In this document: in pieces, positions 60,624 through 64,000 of the stretch
Layout of the letters: each line of letters begins with the position of its first letter
How positions within the stretch are numbered: the stretch's first letter is position 1
Origin: Parvicella sp964387945
Lineage (GTDB): Bacteria; Bacteroidota; Bacteroidia; Flavobacteriales_D; Parvicellaceae
Reading direction: 5' to 3'
Length of the DNA: 64,000 bases
Assembly: GCA_964387945.1 (NCBI GenBank)
Contig: CAYLYX010000004.1
Location: forward strand, 186,001 to 250,000
The notes under the pieces: model-generated
Told to the model about the DNA's origin: nothing
Databases searched by the model: none
The model's input: the letters and a program-made list of their open reading frames with translations, nothing else
Made by a program: the position numbers and the translations under genes

Positions 60624-62862
60624 AAGATTTATTTTTTTGGGTTTGTAAATTGAACTTTAATGAGATGTAAAAGTTTCTTCCAGGGGAAGGAATTTCATAC
60701 GGTTTCAAACGTGATAAATGATTAATAAAGTTGGTGTTTAAGAGGTTCTTAATCCCTGCCTGGACTTTTATCGGAAACTTTGACTGGATGTCCAAACTCA
60801 TTCCAAGATTGAGCAAGTGATACCCATCACTCGTTATCTCGTAAGTGCTGACACGATTTTGGTCAAAGAAATAAAAGTGTTGTAAAGCAATGTATTCAAC
60901 CGAAACCTTCTTTTCACTATCAAACTGATACCTAAGGAGCGTATTTAGCCTCGTTTGCGGAATTAATGGAAGTGGTGAACCATCCGCCCGCTCTGCCTGA
61001 ATGAACGATGTATTATGCTCTAGGTGGAGGTTGTGCGCAAAGTGAGGGTGATAGTGAAAACTAACATCACCACCGATGAGTGTCGCTTTTTCCTCTTGTT
61101 CGTAAAGGTATACTGGATAACCTGAGTAACTTGTGTCCAGAGGAGAAATATAAATGTAGTTGTTGATCCAGCTGTAGTAAGGATTGATTGAGACGAAAAG
61201 ATGTTCACTCTGGTATTCTGCTGAAAAATCAATTTGGGTCGCTTTTTCACTTGTTAAGTCCCTTTTTCCTATTTCATAACGCATGGTACCGTGGTGAACA
61301 CCGTCCGCCAATAGTTCGCTGCTGTGAGGAGGTCTAAAGCCACTTGATACACACGTTCTAATTTTGAAATGACCGAAAGACCGATTAATTCCTCCAGAAT
61401 AATTTAGACCTTGATAAACAGAAGAAAGTGAGGAAGTGTAGTCTTCATCTGAAACATTTACTTCTCGTTGATCGAATCGTACCCCTGCCTGATAGTTCCA
61501 GTCCTTCCAAGCACCTTGAAGAATACCATATGCTCCTAGGTCTGTGCTTGATGAATTGGGAATGATTTGCCCTTCGGCCTTGGGTTGATTAATGGTTTGC
61601 TGGAACATGCCCTGCGACCCTACAATAAGTTGATGATTTTTTCCCAGTTTACGATCCCAGTTTATCGAGTAGGTATAGTTGTCTAAATACATGTCAATCC
61701 CTGGGATGCTAACCTTCTCATCAAATTCCTGAAGACGGTTGGAGGTAAAACCTGTTTTTAGCTTGATCGTAGACTTTTTAAGGTTAAAGTTGTTCTCGAT
61801 CAGGGCGAAATGATTCGTAATAACTTGAGCTGGCACTGTGTTGCTTCTAGCTTGCTCACTGCTAATGAAAGAAGCTAAACTAAAGATAGAGTCATGGGTG
61901 TGGCCCGGAATTCCAATTCTATTGTTTACAAAATTATATCTCGCGTTGAACACCCAGTTTTTGTGATGAAACCCAAGAGATGTTTTGATGTCATTCTGCT
62001 TATACCTAGAGTTCTTAACGAATTGCTGATTGGGAAGTTGATAATCGGCAGAAGAAACGTTGCTGGCAAACAAGTTGAACTTTAGTCGCTTGCCGCTTAG
62101 TTTTAGACCAACTCCGTTATTGAATTTCATTCCGTTACTTTCGAATTTGGAGTTGTAGTAGGCTTCAACAGCGTTCTGATTGGCGAATGATTCTTCTGAA
62201 AGATAAAGTACACCACCCAGAGCATCTGCTCCATAGAGCAGGGAAGCAGGTCCTTTAATGACCTCTACAGACGCAATTCCGTTTTCATTGATTCCCATAC
62301 CGTGATCTCCTCCCCATTGCTGGTTTTCGATTCTGAGTCCATTGAGATAGGTAATCACCCGCATGCCAGAAAGTCCACGAATGACAGGTTTACTAATTCC
62401 GTTACCTGTGCTTAGGTTGTAAACGCTGGGAATATTTGCAACAGCTTCTCCCAGATCATTGTTTTGTATGGTCGCCAGCTCGTCTAATGACCTTTTTTCT
62501 ACATTTACTATACTGTACCTTTGAAGTGTTCCAGTAGTAGCTACAACAAATTCTTCTAACTCTATATGAGAAGCATGCAAATAGAAAACAGTTGGGTTGT
62601 TGTCGACTGGTAAGGTTGTTAAAATGGTCTCGTAGCCAATAGCGCTAATTTTAACCTGTGTGTTTTGTGGCAATTCGCCTGAATAGGTAAACTGACCGTT
62701 TTCATCACATACAACACCTGTATTCAGATCGACAAAAAGGAGAGTGGCATACGGAATCGGTTTTTTACTTTCTTCATCAAGAATATGACCGGAAAGGTCA
62801 ACGGAGAATCCTGAAAGGGACAAAAACAGAAACGTTATGGTTTGATAAAACTTTAACCGCAT
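60613..62862 (-). CDS. TonB-dependent outer-membrane receptor, probably for a metal
   Basis: 749 residues with a signal peptide (LFLSLSGFSVDLSGH), a CarboxypepD-reg beta-sandwich (about 22-105, GHILDEESKKPIPYATLLF), a plug (about 115-225, VIRGLSGMRVITYLNGLRI and GPASLLYGADALGGVLYL) and a 22-strand-type barrel ending GRNFYISLKFNL. The barrel contains RPPHSSELLADGVHHGTMRYEIG and HYHPHFAHNLHLEHN, two His-rich external-type segments seen in ZnuD-like receptors. It is divergent from a Fur-family repressor and coupled to a Cys/His lipoprotein, which supports zinc uptake. The metal is inferred, not proven. Confidence 0.88.
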   Translation of the reverse strand: MRLKFYQTITFLFLSLSGFSVDLSGHILDEESKKPIPYATLLFVDLNTGVVCDENGQFTYSGELPQNTQVKISAIGYETILTTLPVDNNPTVFYLHASHIELEEFVVATTGTLQRYSIVNVEKRSLDELATIQNNDLGEAVANIPSVYNLSTGNGISKPVIRGLSGMRVITYLNGLRIENQQWGGDHGMGINENGIASVEVIKGPASLLYGADALGGVLYLSEESFANQNAVEAYYNSKFESNGMKFNNGVGLKLSGKRLKFNLFASNVSSADYQLPNQQFVKNSRYKQNDIKTSLGFHHKNWVFNARYNFVNNRIGIPGHTHDSIFSLASFISSEQARSNTVPAQVITNHFALIENNFNLKKSTIKLKTGFTSNRLQEFDEKVSIPGIDMYLDNYTYSINWDRKLGKNHQLIVGSQGMFQQTINQPKAEGQIIPNSSSTDLGAYGILQGAWKDWNYQAGVRFDQREVNVSDEDYTSSLSSVYQGLNYSGGINRSFGHFKIRTCVSSGFRPPHSSELLADGVHHGTMRYEIGKRDLTSEKATQIDFSAEYQSEHLFVSINPYYSWINNYIYISPLDTSYSGYPVYLYEQEEKATLIGGDVSFHYHPHFAHNLHLEHNTSFIQAERADGSPLPLIPQTRLNTLLRYQFDSEKKVSVEYIALQHFYFFDQNRVSTYEITSDGYHLLNLGMSLDIQSKFPIKVQAGIKNLLNTNFINHLSRLKPYEIPSPGRNFYISLKFNLQTQKNKSYEN

Positions 62863-62864
62863 AA

Positions 62865-62881
62865 ATGCAACATTGATGCAA
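62865..62881. promoter_or_regulatory. Fur/Zur-family operator candidate, proximal to the receptor
   Basis: ATGCAACATTGATGCAA is an imperfect palindrome with half-sites TGCAAC and GATGCA. It lies over the expected transcription start of the TonB receptor gene, where a repressor would block initiation. Confidence 0.55.
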
Positions 62882-62907
62882 ATGTACTTAAATTATCTCT
62901 GATGCAA
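62879..62907 (-). promoter_or_regulatory. Promoter of the TonB receptor operon
   Basis: On the minus strand TTG (62907-62905), an 18-nt spacer and TACATTTG (62886-62879) fit the Bacteroidota promoter. The -33 element lies inside the second operator candidate and the -7 box touches the first. The start codon is 16 nt downstream. Confidence 0.65.
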
Positions 62908-62918
62908 CATCGTTGCAA
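62902..62918. promoter_or_regulatory. Fur/Zur-family operator candidate, shared by both promoters
   Basis: ATGCAACATCGTTGCAA has perfect half-sites TGCAAC and GTTGCA with a 3-nt centre. The centre-to-centre distance to the first operator is 37 bp. It covers the -33 position of the receptor promoter and lies just upstream of the repressor's own promoter. Confidence 0.65.
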
Positions 62919-62930
62919 TAATTTTTGTGT

Positions 62931-62938
62931 TAAATTTG
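62931..62938 (+). promoter_or_regulatory. -7 box of the Fur-family gene
   Basis: TAAATTTG is an exact TANNTTTG match, 14 nt before the ATG at 62953. The operator at 62902-62918 lies 12 nt upstream, so autoregulation is likely. Confidence 0.55.
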
Positions 62939-62952
62939 AGAGTTAGAATCAC

Positions 62953-63366
62953 ATGGTAGAAGAGCTATTAAGAAATAAGGGTGTTCGAAACACAGCGTTT
63001 AGGAAGCAAGTGCTTGAGTTGTTTACCAATGCAAATGCGGCCATAGACATGGAGTCGATAGAAGAGCATTTGGGGAATTTTGATAGGATTACCTTGTACC
63101 GTACTATGAAGACGTTTTCGGAGAAAGGTTTGATTCATGAGATTAATCTTGGTGGAAATAAAAAGTACGCGCTTTGTGACCATGAGTGTGGGGATAATCA
63201 CGCCCATCATCACGAGCATGTTCATTTTCATTGCAACTCCTGTCATGAAGTTTTTTGTCTCGAAGTTGCAACTCTACCTTCGTTGGCTATTCCTAATTAT
63301 GACATTGAACAAATGGAAGTTCAGTTGAAAGGAACATGTGAACACTGTAAAAAGAATGTGAGTTAA
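62953..63366 (+). CDS. Fur-family metal-responsive repressor (Zur-like)
   Basis: 137 residues, the short form of the family. The winged helix (about 1-75) reads RNTAFRKQVLELFTNANAAIDMESIEEHLGNFDRITLYRTMKTF (landmarks). The metal sites are a His cluster (DNHAHHHEHVHFH) and the two CxxC pairs CNSC and CEHC of the structural zinc. Fur-type proteins bind DNA when loaded with metal and repress uptake genes. The divergent TonB receptor and Cys/His lipoprotein, and two palindromes in the shared promoter region, point to zinc control, so Zur is the best reading. Fur or Mur cannot be excluded from sequence alone. Confidence 0.85.
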   Translation: MVEELLRNKGVRNTAFRKQVLELFTNANAAIDMESIEEHLGNFDRITLYRTMKTFSEKGLIHEINLGGNKKYALCDHECGDNHAHHHEHVHFHCNSCHEVFCLEVATLPSLAIPNYDIEQMEVQLKGTCEHCKKNVS

Positions 63367-63389
63367 AAGTCAAGATTGCGAAAAACGGT

Positions 63390-63397
63390 TAAATTTG
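63390..63397 (+). promoter_or_regulatory. -7 box of the MoxR-family gene
   Basis: TAAATTTG is an exact TANNTTTG match, 51 nt before the ATG at 63449. No -33 element at a suitable distance was found. Confidence 0.45.
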
Positions 63398-63448
63398 TTG
63401 GTATAACCAATCGGTGAAAAATCGATTAAACTAAAGAAGGTAGATAAT

Positions 63449-64000
63449 ATGTATAGTTCGGATGCAGAAGGAATAGATGCTTTGGTTACAAAGTATAAGT
63501 CGCTGAATAAAGAAATCGGAAAAGTGATTGTAGGGCAAGAAGATGTGGTGAAACAGGTGCTGATATCGATCTTCTCGCGCGGACACTGCTTGCTTGTAGG
63601 TGTTCCTGGGTTGGCAAAAACCTTATTGGTAAATACCATTTCTGATGTGTTAGGCTTGAGTTTTAATCGTATTCAGTTTACGCCAGATTTGATGCCTTCT
63701 GACATCATTGGAGCCGAAATTTTAGATGACACTCGAAACTTCAAGTTTGTAAAAGGGCCGATCTTTGCAAATATCATTTTAGCAGATGAGATTAACCGAA
63801 CCCCACCTAAAACGCAAGCAGCTTTACTAGAAGCGATGCAAGAACGTGCGGTAACTGCTGCAGGAAACAAATTTAAGCTGGATGCACCTTTCTTTGTTTT
63901 AGCGACTCAAAACCCAATTGAGCAAGAAGGAACTTATCCACTTCCGGAAGCACAGTTGGATCGTTTTATGTTCAACATCTGGGTTGATTATCCTTCTTAT
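63449..64000 (+). CDS. MoxR-family AAA+ ATPase, 5' part
   Basis: 184 codons are present and the gene runs off the right edge. The Walker A region is LVGVPGLAKTLLVNTIS and the Walker B region is IILADEINRTPPKTQAALLEAMQE; the sensor-1 region reads LATQNPIEQEGTYPLPEAQLDRF. MoxR ATPases act with VWA-domain partners in chaperone-like assembly or in envelope and metabolic-enzyme maturation. In Bacteroidota the gene typically opens a cluster with DUF58 and VWA genes (the Bat cluster); those would lie beyond the window, so this is inference. Confidence 0.93.
   Translation, partial: MYSSDAEGIDALVTKYKSLNKEIGKVIVGQEDVVKQVLISIFSRGHCLLVGVPGLAKTLLVNTISDVLGLSFNRIQFTPDLMPSDIIGAEILDDTRNFKFVKGPIFANIILADEINRTPPKTQAALLEAMQERAVTAAGNKFKLDAPFFVLATQNPIEQEGTYPLPEAQLDRFMFNIWVDYPSY

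Overview
The window is about 64 kb of a Bacteroidota chromosome, most likely from a Flavobacteriia-type lineage (Crocinitomicaceae-like would fit, but this is inference). The evidence is direct: type IX secretion (T9SS) sorting domains of both type A and type B, two PorP/SprF-like barrels, SurA/PpiD chaperones, TonB-dependent uptake, and promoters of the Bacteroidota form (TTTG, 17-23 nt, TANNTTTG). Several of these promoters lie only 4-15 nt from a start codon. No rRNA, tRNA, CRISPR array, prophage or insertion sequence was seen. Coding density is high and no gap between genes exceeds 300 bases.

Layout. 1-10.5 kb: partial thioredoxin, dihydrolipoamide dehydrogenase, a TerB/J-domain protein, HtpG, an ECF sigma factor with an anti-sigma factor that ends in a TonB-type domain, uracil phosphoribosyltransferase, three small membrane proteins, and a putative secreted zinc peptidase. 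10.5-22.1 kb (mostly minus strand): small unknown and lipoprotein genes, hemN coupled to a hipBA toxin-antitoxin pair with twin palindromic operator candidates, a three-gene periplasmic chaperone operon, and guaB. 22.3-49.0 kb: two very large alpha-2-macroglobulins, both with an intact thioester motif, bracket a minus-strand T9SS block (small secreted protein, 2451-residue repeat adhesin with type B sorting domain, a short SPFH protein, a putative barrel), an acyl-CoA ligase, and a plus-strand operon of ECF sigma factor, a trans-envelope anti-sigma factor and PorP/SprF.

49-64 kb: a D-Ala-D-Ala dipeptidase, pyrR-pyrB, a STAS protein, a T9SS type A cargo protein, ribonuclease Z, a threonylcarbamoyl-AMP synthase, a 1597-residue T9SS type A protein preceded by another small secreted protein, transaldolase, a metal-uptake cluster (Cys/His-rich lipoprotein, TonB receptor, divergent Fur/Zur-family repressor with two operator candidates) and the start of a MoxR ATPase.

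The strongest unusual system is the operon at 39962-43222. Its second gene encodes one polypeptide with a cytoplasmic anti-sigma region, one inner-membrane helix, a periplasmic linker of about 200 residues, and a C-terminal outer-membrane barrel homologous to the PorP/SprF protein encoded immediately downstream. That is the architecture of a dual-membrane-spanning anti-sigma factor, here built on a T9SS barrel. The second sigma/anti-sigma pair (5203-6844) also looks trans-envelope, because its periplasmic end is a TonB C-terminal-type domain. A further recurring theme is that each giant T9SS protein is preceded by a gene for a roughly 100-residue secreted protein with a similar small alpha/beta pattern.
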